From Coregonus clupeaformis (Eukaryota; Chordata; Actinopteri; Salmoniformes; Salmonidae): a DNA stretch of 64,000 nt. A program made the position numbers and the translations under genes. The stretch spans positions 29,362,358-29,426,357 of the forward strand of contig NC_059211.1 of assembly GCF_020615455.1 (NCBI RefSeq), in the 5' to 3' direction. Position 1 is the first letter of the stretch; the number at the start of each line of letters is the position of its first letter. Below the pieces are notes generated by a model, which worked only from the letters and a program-made list of their open reading frames with translations, made no database searches and was not told the DNA's origin. Below are positions 11,201 through 22,500 of the stretch, in pieces.

Positions 11201-13636
11201 ATGCAAGATCTCACCTCGTGGAGTTGCAATGATCATGAGAACAGTGAGGAATCAGCCCAGAACTACACGGGAGGATCTTGTCAATGATCTCAAGGCAGCT
11301 GGGACCATAGTCACCAAGAAAACAATTGGTAACACAATACGCCGTGAAGGACTGAAATCCTGCAGCGCACGCAAGGTCCCCCTGCTCAAGAAAGCACATA
11401 TACAGGCCCGTCTGAAGTTTGACAATGAACATCTGAATGATTCAGAGGAGAACTGGGTGAAAGTGTTGTGGTCAGATGAGACCAAAATGGAGCTCTTTGG
11501 CATCAACTTAACTCACCGTGTTTGGAGGAGGAGGAATGCTGCCTATGACCCCAAGAACACCATCCCCACTGTCAAACACGGAGGTGGAAACAGTATGCTT
11601 TGGGGGTGTTTTTCTGCTAAGGGGACAAGACAACTTCACCGCATCAAAGGGATGATGGACGGGGCCATGTACCGTCAAATCTTGGGTGAGAACCTCCTTC
11701 CCTCAGCCAGGGCATTGAAAATGGGTCGTGGATGGGTATTCCGGCATGACAATGACCCAAAACACACGGCCAAGGCAACAAAGGAGTGGCTCAAGAAGAA
11801 GCACATTAAGGTCCTGGAGTGGCCTAGCCAGTCTCCAGACCTTAATCCCATAGAAAATCTGTGGAAGGAGCTGAAGGTTCGAGTTGCCAAACGTCAGCCT
11901 CGAAACCTTAATGACTTGGAGAAGATCTGCAAAGAGGAGTGGGACAAAATCCCTCCTGAGATGTGTGCAAACCTGGTGGCCAACTACAAGAAACATCTGA
12001 CCTCTGTGATTGCCAACAAGGGTATTGCCACCAAGTACTAAGTCATGTTTTGCAGAGGGGTCAAATACTTATTTCCCTCATTAAAAAGCAAATCAATTTA
12101 TAACATTTTTGACATGCGTTTTTCTGGATTTTTGTTGTTGTTATTCTGTCTCTCACTGTTCAAATAAACCTACCATTAAAATTATAGACTGATCATGTCT
12201 TTGTCAGTGGGCAAACGTACAAAATCAGCAGGGGATCAAATACTTTTTTCCCTCACTGTATGTTGGCATGTCTTGTGGGGTATGCATGGGTGTCCGAGCT
12301 GTGTGCTAGTAGTTTAAACAGACAGCTCGGTGCATTCAGCTTGTCAACACTTCTTACAAAAACAAGTAGTGATGAAGTCAATCTCTCTTCCGCTTTGAGC
12401 CATGAGATTGACATGCATATATATCATTGTTAGCTCCCTGTGTACTTTTAAGGGCCAGCCGTGCTGCCCTGTTCTGAGCCAATTGAATTTTGTGGCACCT
12501 AACCACACGACTGAACAGTAGTCCTAGTGCAACAAAACTAGGGCCTGTAGGACCTGCCTTTTGTTGATAGTGTTGTTAAGGCAGAATAGCACTTTATTAT
12601 GGACAGACCTTAGCTACTGTTGTATCAATATGTTTTGACCATGACAGTTTACAATCCAGGATTACTCCAAGCAGTTTAGTCACCTCAAATTTCGACATTA
12701 TTCATTACAAGATTTAGTTGAGGTTTAGTGAATGATTTGTCCCAAATACAATGCTTTTAGTTTTTTAAATATTTAGGACTAATTTATTCCTTGCCACCCA
12801 TTTTGAAACTAAGTGTTGCAGTCATTTCAGTCGCTGTAGTAGCTGACGTGTATAGTGTTGAGTCATCCGCATACATACACACTGGCTTTACTCAAAGCCA
12901 GTGGCATGTCATTAGTAAAGATTGAAAAAAAGTAAGGGGCCTAGACAGCTGCCCTGATTCTACCTGGATTATGTTGGAGAGGCTTCCATTAAAGAACACC
13001 CTCTGTGTTCTGTTAGACAGGTAAGTCTTATCCACAATATAGCAGGGGGTGTAAAACCATAAGAGGTTTTTCCAGCAGCAGACAATGATCGATAATGTGA
13101 AAAGCCACACTGAAAGCTAACAAAACAGCCCCCACAATCTCTTTATCATCAATTTCTCTCAGCCAATCATCAGTCATTTGTGTAAGTGCTGTGCTTGTTG
13201 AATGTCCTTCCCTATAAGTGTGCTAAAAGTCTGTTGTCAATTTGTTTACTGTAAAATAGCATTATATCTGGTCAAACACATATTTTTTTCAAAAGTTTAC
13301 TAAGGGTTGGTAACAGGCTGTCAGAGGTTACCTGTAAAATGTTATGTTCTAAGTCTTGAACTCTGGACCACAGCAGAACTAGGGTTGGGGTCAATTCCGT
13401 TTCAATTCAAGAAGTAAACTGAATTTCCAAATCAGTTTACTTGACTTGAAATATAATTGACCCCACCCTTAAAGGAACCAATGCTTGAACACAGGTTATG
13501 TGAAGTGACACATTCTTTCAGTCCAAAGATTAACCAATGTAACTTTCAACTAACCTGTCAATTGTTTTGTTTTCCCCCCAGATGCAAGGACTCACGAGAA
13601 AGGCTGAGCTCTGAATCAATAGACTCTGAGCCATAG
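5260..13636 (+). CDS. mcoln3: Mucolipin-3 (TRPML3 cation channel)
   Basis: Thirteen coding exons: 5260-5475, 5785-5952, 6884-7037, 7610-7691, 7937-8033, 8320-8419, 8574-8686, 8954-9103, 9209-9310, 9430-9552, 9718-9924, 10150-10277, 13582-13636. They sum to 1695 bases, 564 residues plus stop, close to human MCOLN3 (553). All phases agree and every intron is GT-AG. TM1 lies at about 56-78, the luminal mucolipin domain at 85-275 with Asn-X-Thr sites, TM2-TM5 at about 278-430, the pore motif NGDD at 451-454 and TM6 at about 466-498. The C-terminus is Cys-rich and ends in a Ser/Glu tail. The family forms tetrameric Ca2+-permeable inward channels of endolysosomes. The luminal loop and C-terminus resemble MCOLN3 more than MCOLN1 or MCOLN2; a fish mcoln2 is the main alternative. 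The last intron (3.3 kb) is swollen by a LINE and a Tc1. Introns 2 and 3 carry repeats (6536-6790; an unclassified one at 7070-7460). Confidence 0.92.
6536..6790. repeat. Interspersed salmonid-type repeat in mcoln3 intron 2
   Basis: The segment starting with a TTGTATTAGTCGTATGTACAGG-like run and the words AACGAAATGCTTACTTGCAGG resembles a dispersed salmonid repeat I know from many loci, probably the 3' part of a retroelement. No coding sequence remains. Confidence 0.45.
10305..13345 (-). mobile_element. Non-LTR retrotransposon (LINE) fragment, split by a Tc1
   Basis: On the minus strand 12262-13345 translates, with stops and frameshifts, to a reverse-transcriptase domain: a QRVFFNGSLSNIIQVESG-like block (about 13020-12955), then a fingers/palm region with a YADDST-like remnant near 12860, then the thumb. 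The 3' untranslated end, with the GGATCCCCATT motif, lies at 10305-10697. The two parts are separated by the Tc1 at 10698-12260. It sits in the last mcoln3 intron, antisense to the gene, and is 5'-truncated and dead. Confidence 0.7.
10698..12260 (+). mobile_element. Tc1/mariner element with broken transposase
   Basis: Long terminal inverted repeats of about 200 bp start TACAGTGAGG and end CCTCACTGTA. The transposase remnant runs from 11070 to 12041. Relative to the sister copy at 53254-54867, it lacks about 51 bp just after the start codon (joined at an AAG microhomology) and has a one-base insertion near 11148. The DDE part, in frame from 11133 to 12041, keeps the LWSDETKMELFG, HDNDPKHTAK and DLNPIENLW blocks. 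The element landed inside the LINE at 10305-13345. Confidence 0.93.
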
Positions 13637-13970
13637 TGGACCTTTTATCAGTCTCCTGAGGTTAGAGATTAGGAAGAAACCTTACCTTGTACATAACCAA
13701 TGACCAGCACTTTACTGTACGGGTTAGCCCTGCAAAACGTTATTGTCCTGTACTTCTAGACCTGTTTTAATCTTATCCACCAGCTAACTCTATGCAGTAG
13801 CAATTGAGCCTGGGGACGAGGTTAGACCTGTTATGAATTGTCACTGTGTAAGATGCCTGTTAAAATGTACTAAAGTTGATGACCACATAATGATATGCAC
13901 TGATGAATTATGATTATTTGAATGTACTGTAAATATAAAAAAGTGAATTGTTCAAAGACATGGCAACATT

Positions 13971-13976
13971 AATAAA
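13971..13976 (+). promoter_or_regulatory. mcoln3: mcoln3 polyadenylation signal (AATAAA)
   Basis: This is the first canonical AATAAA after the mcoln3 stop codon at 13636, giving a 3' untranslated region of about 355 bases and a cleavage site near 13990. It faces the gpsm2 signals at 14143-14228. Confidence 0.65.
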
Positions 13977-14142
13977 ATGAATGGCACAAAAAAAGTTGCT
14001 ATTCCCAAAAAGTATTTTTCCCAAGCCCAGTAGATTGCAACAGTTTAGCTGTTATCAGTTTTAGATTCCCAAAGGGCAGTTGGCATCTAATCACGAGCAA
14101 GGGTTGAATTGGAGTGGACACGGATAAGACAAGGAAATGCAA

Positions 14143-14228
14143 TTTATTTTCTGTTAAAATGAGGCTTTATTTCCCCAAGGTGGGCATACACCGGAAGTAT
14201 AAAACATTGCTGACCTGTACAATTTATT
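14143..14228 (-). promoter_or_regulatory. gpsm2: gpsm2 polyadenylation signals (three AATAAA)
   Basis: On the minus strand AATAAA occurs at 14223-14228, 14166-14171 and 14143-14148, 335 to 420 bases past the gpsm2 stop codon. Use of any of them leaves roughly 100-220 bp between the convergent mcoln3 and gpsm2 transcript ends. Which one is used cannot be told. Confidence 0.5.
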
Positions 14229-14562
14229 TTACTCCATTTCTTAACTCTTCTATCAACATAAGCTTATATATGATACAAAATAAAAATGCAATTAAAACGA
14301 GTTTAACTATGACAAATCGGGTAAATTGCGTCTGGGTCATTCACACAGAGAATGGCTGAAAGGAGCCCAATCAACATATCAATACAATTATGTAAAATCT
14401 CTGCCCGGATAAGATGTCTGTACATTAGGACCCCATGAATTCTCGAGTAATGTGGGGGGGTAGATCCATTTTCAATTAGGGCTTTGTTATAGGAATTCAT
14501 CAATGTGCTGGTTTCTGGGCTGAGATGAGCTCAAGCCTGGACTGAGGATAGGTAGAAATAGA

Positions 14563-16501
14563 CTAAAGCTGGTCAGGGTCGGAGCTTAGTGGTGGTGGTG
14601 GGACCCGCTGCTCGTCCAGCCGGTTAGCCTGGGAGCGCAGGATAAGGCTAAAGAAGTCCTCGTCTGGGACAGTAGGACCTCTAGTGGAGGGAGGGGGAAT
14701 TTCTGCACACCGCTGGTCGTTCAGTCTTGAACCCTACACAAGCACATTGGGACAGACCTGATTGTGATCTTAAATCAACAGTATTAGTAATCTTTCTGCT
14801 AGTCTTTTTCAATAAATTTGGTACATGAGTTACAATTCATCATCTTTACAATAGGTGCTAATTCTGTATGTAAGCAAATATAGGCTGACTTGTCTGAATA
14901 ATAGTCAAGTCATTTTGTCAGTGAGCCAACTAAAATAGGCTATGTGTTGATTACCTGGCACTTGACCAGCATGTCAAAGAAGATGTCGTCAGCCTGAGGC
15001 TGGTCAAAACTGGTCATCAGGTGACTGAGCATGGTGTGGGGGCTGATGGGCTGATCGGAGGTGCTGAGACGTAGACCGGGGAGGCTGCTGCCCACGCTGG
15101 CTCTCTGCTCGTCCAGCTGACTGCCCTGGGAGCTGTCCCACAGATCCAGGAAATGCCCAGGCTCCGGGTTGGCCTCGCATGCGGAAGTAGCTAGAAAAGG
15201 TGGAAGAGGAAAAGGGAGGTGAGGAAGGGGTGATGAAAGGAAGGAGTAGTTTCAGTTTAGCCTGAAATCCACTTCTCCAAAGCAACCTTTTTCCCAAACC
15301 TGTTTTATTTATTATGACCAACACAAGGAGTAAAATAACCAATACATGAGCTCCTACCCCCAGACAAGAGAATAAGGGATAGGCAAGGATGACGCTTAGG
15401 TCACCAAGTGCAACATTGGTGGGTGTGGCATGCAGAGGGAGGCGGGGGTAACTCACATTTCCTCATGGCTACGGGCGGGGTAGTACAGGGAGAGAAGGGA
15501 TCGGAGAGACGGCTCTCGCCATCCAATAAGGAGCACCTTTGGTCGTCCATTCTGCTGCCCTGGAAACGACTGAGGAGGTCGAAGAAGCCATCGTCACCCA
15601 GAGTGTCAGAACCTCCAATCTACAGGAGAAAATATCAACAAAACTCCCATTAAAACAACCAGAAAAGACTCAGTCACGACCAACATGAGAAAGACTATCA
15701 CTAAGATGAGCATGTAACAACAGACTGGATCTACCACAATATGGACCTACTTTAGTGAAGCCATAGGAATAGAATTTAAAATAATAGCCAGGCAAATTCT
15801 ATTATTTATATTTCTATGATTAAAACACTATGTATAGGCCTATCACTATGGTTAAAGCTACCTTGACTCCTGACTCCTGTGTGTCCATCTCTCGGGCTGT
15901 GGGCTTGTTGCTGGTGTCCTGTAGGACCCCGTCTCTGGTAGGAGAGCTGTGTTTGTGTTTCTTCCTTCTGAACCGGTTGATGGAGAACAGCTTGGAGGAG
16001 GCATTGGCCATGCTGGATTTAGGGTCAGGAGGCCTGAATACGTCTTCGTCCCAGTTCTGTGGTAATGGCAGACAGTAGATGAAACAACACAGAGGACAGG
16101 GGGTGATAAGTGGTGTCTAGGCAGTTCAGTTGAGACGTCACTGCTGCTATATAACCAATCAATAAAAACGACATTTAAATAAATCAATACAATTGTAACA
16201 TGACTGATGAGACATTTCTGATCCTAAGCCTATGTGAGTGTTAATATGCATGTGTACTGTACATATTTTTGTACCCACTTCTACAGTTTTCTCAGGGCTC
16301 AGTCCTATAGGCTCCAAGTTCGCCATACTGTTCCTCCTTCCTTCTGACTTCACACCTAAAACAAACATCAGAAGTGGGTATTTCTCCAATATGGATCTAC
16401 AGTCATTTGTGTCACTTTGCCAGGCTTGCACCTGGACTGACTCTGAACTACAGATTTGTGTAGGGTTCAGAATAATGAGTACAAATGGAATAATGGTTAT
16501 T

Positions 16502-16533
<32 letters not shown>

Positions 16534-19500
16534 ATGACATTTAACAGACGCTTTTATCCACAGCGACTTACAGTAGTGCGTGCATACATTTTCTTATGGG
16601 TGGCCCCAGCAGGAATCAAACCCATGATCGACGTTGCAAGCACCATGCTCTACCAACTATGCCACACAGGACCATTTTTATTTAAACTAAAATCAATAAA
16701 TATAGTTTATAATAATAATGTTACAGGTAGGTAGGCCTGTAGGGACTTACCTGGTAAGGTATCCTGCTTCCTGTGGTTCTCAGTCAGAACAGAGCTGTTG
16801 TTGGTGTTGAGGCTTGAGCTTGGGTTCTGGCCCAGACCCAGCACTAACTTCAGGTCTGCCATATTCATCCTGGCTGTTGCCTCACCATTTTTGTCTCCAG
16901 TCTGGACCAGATACAGGATGAGAAGTGAAAAGGGAGAACTAGCTACATAAGAAGAACACAAATCAAACACAGCAAGGAAAGAATGTGCCCATATAGAGAG
17001 TTGAGGTGTTGTTGTCATCGACCCTCCTATCGGTTCCGAAGAGATTGCCTCATTCATTTTATCCATAGGGATATCGCAGAGTTGTGACTTATTGGATAAT
17101 AATGAGCAGGTTATTTCCGTGTAGTTCCTCAGATGTCCAGCAGAAGGCGCTGTGACTAGATGACAGGTACTGATAACATGCATTAGATCGGGAAGAGTAC
17201 AAAGTTGCCCAGTAGCAGTAAACAAGCACCTCTTTGGATATCACCAGATGCTTCTCAGCAAAGTGAATGGCCTTCTGATGATTCCCCAAGGCTGTGTGGG
17301 CATTTCCTAAACTCCAGCACGCTCTGCCCTCCCCAACCCTGCACAAACACAGAGAGAAGGGACATCCCCAATGAATTTAGAGTACACTTCACTACTGTGA
17401 TCACTTCGAGCATGTTGAACAATGCATGTGCATCCAGGGTAAAGATGATGAACTGTGTGTGTGTGTGTGTGTACACTACATGTGGCGAGCTTTACATCAC
17501 TCCAGCCGACGCTTGGCATGGTGATTTTAGGCTTATGTGCGGCTGCTCGGCCGTGGAAACCCATTTCATGAATCTCCCGACGAACAGTTATTGTGCTGAC
17601 GTTGCTTCCAGAGGCAGTTTGGAACTCGGTAGTGAGTGTTGCAACTGAGGGGGCTGTGAGCTTGTGTGGCCTACCACTTCGTGGCTGAGAAGTTGCTCCT
17701 AGACGTTTCCACTTCACAATAACAGCACTTACAGTTGATCGGGGCATCTCTAGCAGGGCAGAAATTTGACGAACTGACTTGTTGGAAAGGTGGCATCATA
17801 TGACGGTGCCACGTTGAAAGTCACTGAGCTCTTCAGTAAGGCCATTCTACTGCCAATGTTTGTCTATAGAGATTGCATGGCTGTTTGCTCGATTTTATAC
17901 ACCTGTCAGCAACAGGTGTCACTGAAATAGCCGAATACACTAATTTGAAGGGGTGTCCACATACTTTTGTATATATACTGTACCTGTCCTTGAGCTCCTG
18001 TGCGATGATGAGGTGTTTGAGGTGGTAGTCAATGGCTCTCTGGTAGTCCTGCTGTAGTGTGTAGGTGTTCCCCAGGCTATAACAGGCCTGAGCCTCCACA
18101 GCCTTGTCCGTCAGCAGCATGGCCAGCTGCAGAGTCCTCCTGGGTAGAGGGTGAGGGCAGAGGCACATACAGGTCAAGGGTCAGAGGGTGAGGAAGAAGG
18201 GGTCACCCCTGTTTATTTTCAATTTACAATTGTGTGAAACATCACAGTACAGTTGGAAAATATATGGCAAATAGAAATCCAATATGGATGGTATTAAGAG
18301 ATAGATGGGAGGGGTTGAATGGAGCTGAAGGTTGGGACTAATAACAACTAATAACAACAAAATAACTAATGTAAAACATACTGTGTCCATAATAAGTATA
18401 TAGGTTATAGGTTAAGAACTTTTGTGAAAGAGCACAGTTTGAAAGATATGGCATATAGATGCAAACCGGATGGACATCATGAAAATGATCGGAGAGGTTG
18501 AGGGTTGAAGAAGTTCAGGAGTAAAAACAAACAAAATAGAACTATTGTAAAATTGACTGTGTCCATAAAATGTATATAGTATGTATAAGCTGGAAGTAGA
18601 GGCCTAAGCGTTGTTGTTCACTAGTTTACTCCAATTAGGGGAGGGGTGGTGGGGTTGGAAAGTAAGAAAGGAATTTTTTTTTTTTTAAAGGATATATATA
18701 TGTACAGTCGTGGTCAAAAGTTTTGAGAATGACACAAATACTAATTTTCGCAAAGTCTGCTGCCTCAGTTTTGATGATGGCAATTTGCATATACTCCAGA
18801 ATGTCATGAAGAGTAATCAGATGAATTGCAATTAATTGCAAAGTCCCTCTTTGCCATGAAAATGAACTTAATCCCCAAAAAACATTTCCACTGCATTTCA
18901 GCCCTGCCACAAATGGACCAGCTGCCAACATGTCAGTGATTGTCTCGTTAACACAGGTGAGTGTTGACGAGGACAAGGCTGGAGATCATTCTGTCATGCT
19001 GATTGAGTTAGAATAACAGACTGGAAGCTTTAAAAGGAGGGTGGTGCTTGAAATCATTGTTCTTCCTCTGTTAACCATGGTTACCTGCAAGGAAACATGT
19101 GCCGTCATCATTGCTTTGCACAAAAAGGGCTTCACAGGTAAGGATATTGCTGCTAGTAAGATTGCACCTAAATCAACAATTTATCGGATCATAAAGAACT
19201 TCAAGGAGAGAGGTTCAATTGTTGTGAAGAAGGTGTCAGGGTGTCCAAGAAAGTCCAGCAAGCACCAGGACCGTCTCTTAAAGTTGATTCAGCTGCGGGA
19301 TCGGGGCACCACCAGTGCAGAGCTTGCTCAGGAATGGCAGCAGGCATGTGTGAGTGCATCTGCACGCACAGTGAGGCGAAGACTTTTGGGGGATGGCCTG
19401 GTGTCAAGAAGGGCAGCAAAGAAGCCACCTCTCTCCAGGAAAAACATCAGGGACAGACTGATATTCTACAAAAGGTACAGGGATTGGACTGCTGAGGACT

Positions 19501-22500
19501 GGGGTAAAGTCATTTTCTCTGATGAATCCCCTTTCCGATTGTTTAGGGCATCCGGAAAACACCTTGTCCGGAGAAGACAAGGTGAGCGCTACCATCAGTC
19601 CTGTGTCACGCCAAAAGTAAAACATCCTGAGACCATTCATGTGTGGGGTTGCTTCTCAGCCAAGGGAGTGGGCTCACTCACAATTTTGCCTAAGAACATA
19701 GCCATGAATAAAGAATGGTACCAACATATCCTCAGAGAGCAACTTCTCCCAACCATCCAAGAACAGTTTGGTGACGACCAATTCCTTTTCCAGCATGATG
19801 GAGCACCTTGCCATAAGGCAAAAGTGATAACTGAGTGGCTCGGGGAACAAAACATCGACATTTTGGGTCCATGGCCAGGAAACTCCCCAGACCTTAATCC
19901 CATTGAAAACTTGTGGTCGATCCTCAAGCGGCGGGTAGACAAACAAAAACCCACAAATTCTGACAAACTCCATTTACATTTACATTTTAGTCATTTAGCA
20001 GACGCTCTTATCCAGAGCGACTTACAGGAGCAATTAGGGTTAAGTGCCTTGCTCAAGGGCACATTTACGTCATTTAGCAGACGCTCTTATCCAGAGCGAC
20101 TTACAAATTGGTGCATTCACCCTATAGCTAGTGGGATAACCACTTTCCAAATTTTTTTTTTTTTTTAGAAGGATTACTTTATCCTATCCCAGGTATTCCT
20201 TAAAGAGGTGGGGTTTCAAATGTCTCCGGAAGGTGGTGAGTGACTCCGCTTTCCTGGCGTCGTGAGGGAGCTTGTTCCACCATTGGGGTGCCAGAGCAGC
20301 GAACAGTTTTGACTGGGCTGAGCGGGAACTATGCTTCCGCAGAGGAAGGGGAGCCAGCAGGCCAGAGGTGGATGAACGCAATGCCCTCGTTTGGGTGTAG
20401 GGACTGATCAGAGCCTGAAGGTACGGGGGTGCCATTCCCCTCACTGCTCCATAGGCAAGCACCATGGTCTTGTAACGGATGTGAGCTTCAACTGGAAGCC
20501 AGTGGAGTGTGCGGAGGAGGGGGGGTGACGTGAGAGAACTTGGGAAGGTTGAACACCAGACGGGCTGCGGCATTCTGGATGAGTTGTAGGGGTTTAATGG
20601 CACAGGCAGGGAGCCCAGCCAACAGCGAGTTGCAGTAATCCAGACGGGAGATGACAAGTGCCTGGATTAGGACCTGTGCCGCTTCCTGTGTAAGGCAGGG
20701 TCGTACTCTCCGAATGTTGTAGAGCATGAACCTGCAGGATCGGGTCACCGCCTTGATGTTAGCGGAGAACGACAGGGTGTTGTCCAGGGTCACGCCAAGG
20801 CTCTTCGCACTCTGGGAGGAGGACACAACGGAGTTGTCAACCGTGATGGCGAGATCATGGAACGGGCAGTCCTTCCCCGGGAGGAAGAGCAGCTCCGTCT
20901 TGCCAGGGTTCAGCTTGAGGTGGTGATCCGTCATCCATACTGATATGTCTGCCAGACATGCAGAGATGCGATTCGCCACCTGGTTATCAGAAGGGGGAAA
21001 GGAGAAGATTAGTTGTTTATCGTCAGCGTAGCAATGATAGGAGAGGCCATGTGAGGATATGACAGAGCCAAGTGACTTGGTGTATAGGGGAGAAAAGGAG
21101 AGGGCCTAGAACTGAGCCCTGGGGGACACCAGTGGTGAGAGCACGTGGTGCGGAGACAGCTTCTCGCCACGCCACTTGGTAGGAGCGACCGGTCAGGTAG
21201 GACGCAATCCAGGAGTGAGCCGCGCCGGAGATGCCCAGCTCGGAGAGGGTGGAGAGGAGGATCTGATGGTTCACAGTATCAAAGGCAGCAGACAGGTCTA
21301 GAAGGACAAGAGCTCCAAGCATTGATTATGCAGGAATGGGCTGCCATCAGTCAGGATGTGGCCCAGAAGTTAATTGACAGCATGCCAGGGCGGATTGCAG
21401 AGGTCTTGAAAAAGAAGGGTCAACACTGCAAATATTGACTCTTTGCATGAACTTCATGGAATGCTTGTAATTATACTTCACTATACCATAGTAACATCTG
21501 ACAAAAATATCTCATAACACTGAAGCAGCGAACTTTGTGAAGACCAATACTTGTGTCATTCTCAAAACTTTTTGTATGTATGTATGTAGGTATGTATATC
21601 TATGCAAAATAAATATATGGGGGATTGGAAGTGATGCAGACAGACACATTGATGGACGTTACAATCTATCTGCAATATTAAAGCTGATCTACCCCCTAAA
21701 AAATAAAAAATAAAAGAAGGGGTCACCACCAAAAACGGTCTTGCTTGTTCCTAATTTATAGGCGGCTGTGGGCAGAGACAGCCAAAAACACAATATTCCC
21801 TTATCATTTTCACCTCACTTTAAAACTCCTTCTCTTCTCACTGCCTGCCCTCACTCATGTTTATTCATGAAGTTTATCAAGTTAATTTGGACAGGGACAA
21901 TGTACAACAAAAACAAACATCTCAGAAGTAAGGAGTGATGCGTTCCACCAAAGTTGCACCAAAGTTAGCTAACATCTGTCAAACAAATGTGGACCAACTA
22001 GAGAGTACGAGACAGGCGTGTCTGAAAAAGCACTGGGCCTCTGATGGTTGGTCTAAGGAAGTGAGTCTAGTAATCTACTACTCACTTGTAATGTTCAGCC
22101 GCCTCTTCAAACTGGCCCAGGAAGATGTATGCATTGCCTAGGTTACAGTAGGCCCTCCTCTCAGCCGCCTTGTCCCCAAACTCCTTAGCGATGAGGAGAC
22201 GCTACAACAAGTTAAAGAAAGAAGCAGATTGGTCATTGGTTACAGGTTCTCAATCACTCTACATAATAAGGGAGAGAGATCATGCCATACAACATTATTT
22301 ACACAGGGATGTCTATCCCTTCGTCCCAAATGGCACCCTATTCCCTATATAGTGGAAATAGGGTGCCATTTGGGACGCATCCTATATAATCTATAACCTT
22401 GACTGTTTATGGATGCAAGTCAGGTTCTATGATGCCACTAAGTTAGGGTATGTACCTGTCCATGGGCCACCACAGCTCGCTGGAAGTTTCCGAGCAGATA

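Larger units (their letters stand above)
18230..21715. repeat. Dispersed repeat split by a Tc1 insertion (18230-18702 and 21590-21715)
   Basis: Two partial copies of one unit lie at about 18232-18330 and 18421-18510, sharing the words TTGGAAAATATATGGC and AATATGGATGG in diverged form. The repeat resumes after the Tc1, near 21600, and ends in an A-rich TACCCCCTAAAAAAT stretch. I recognise the two halves as one common salmonid repeat, which makes the Tc1 between them the later arrival. Confidence 0.55.

Noticed and set aside
11133..12041. 302-codon open frame as a functional transposase
   Set aside because: It lacks the first DNA-binding domain, which lies in another frame after a deletion and a one-base insertion.
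20184..20979. Conserved multi-frame coding region as a host exon
   Set aside because: The translation is reverse transcriptase and the block has a retroelement tail and target duplication.
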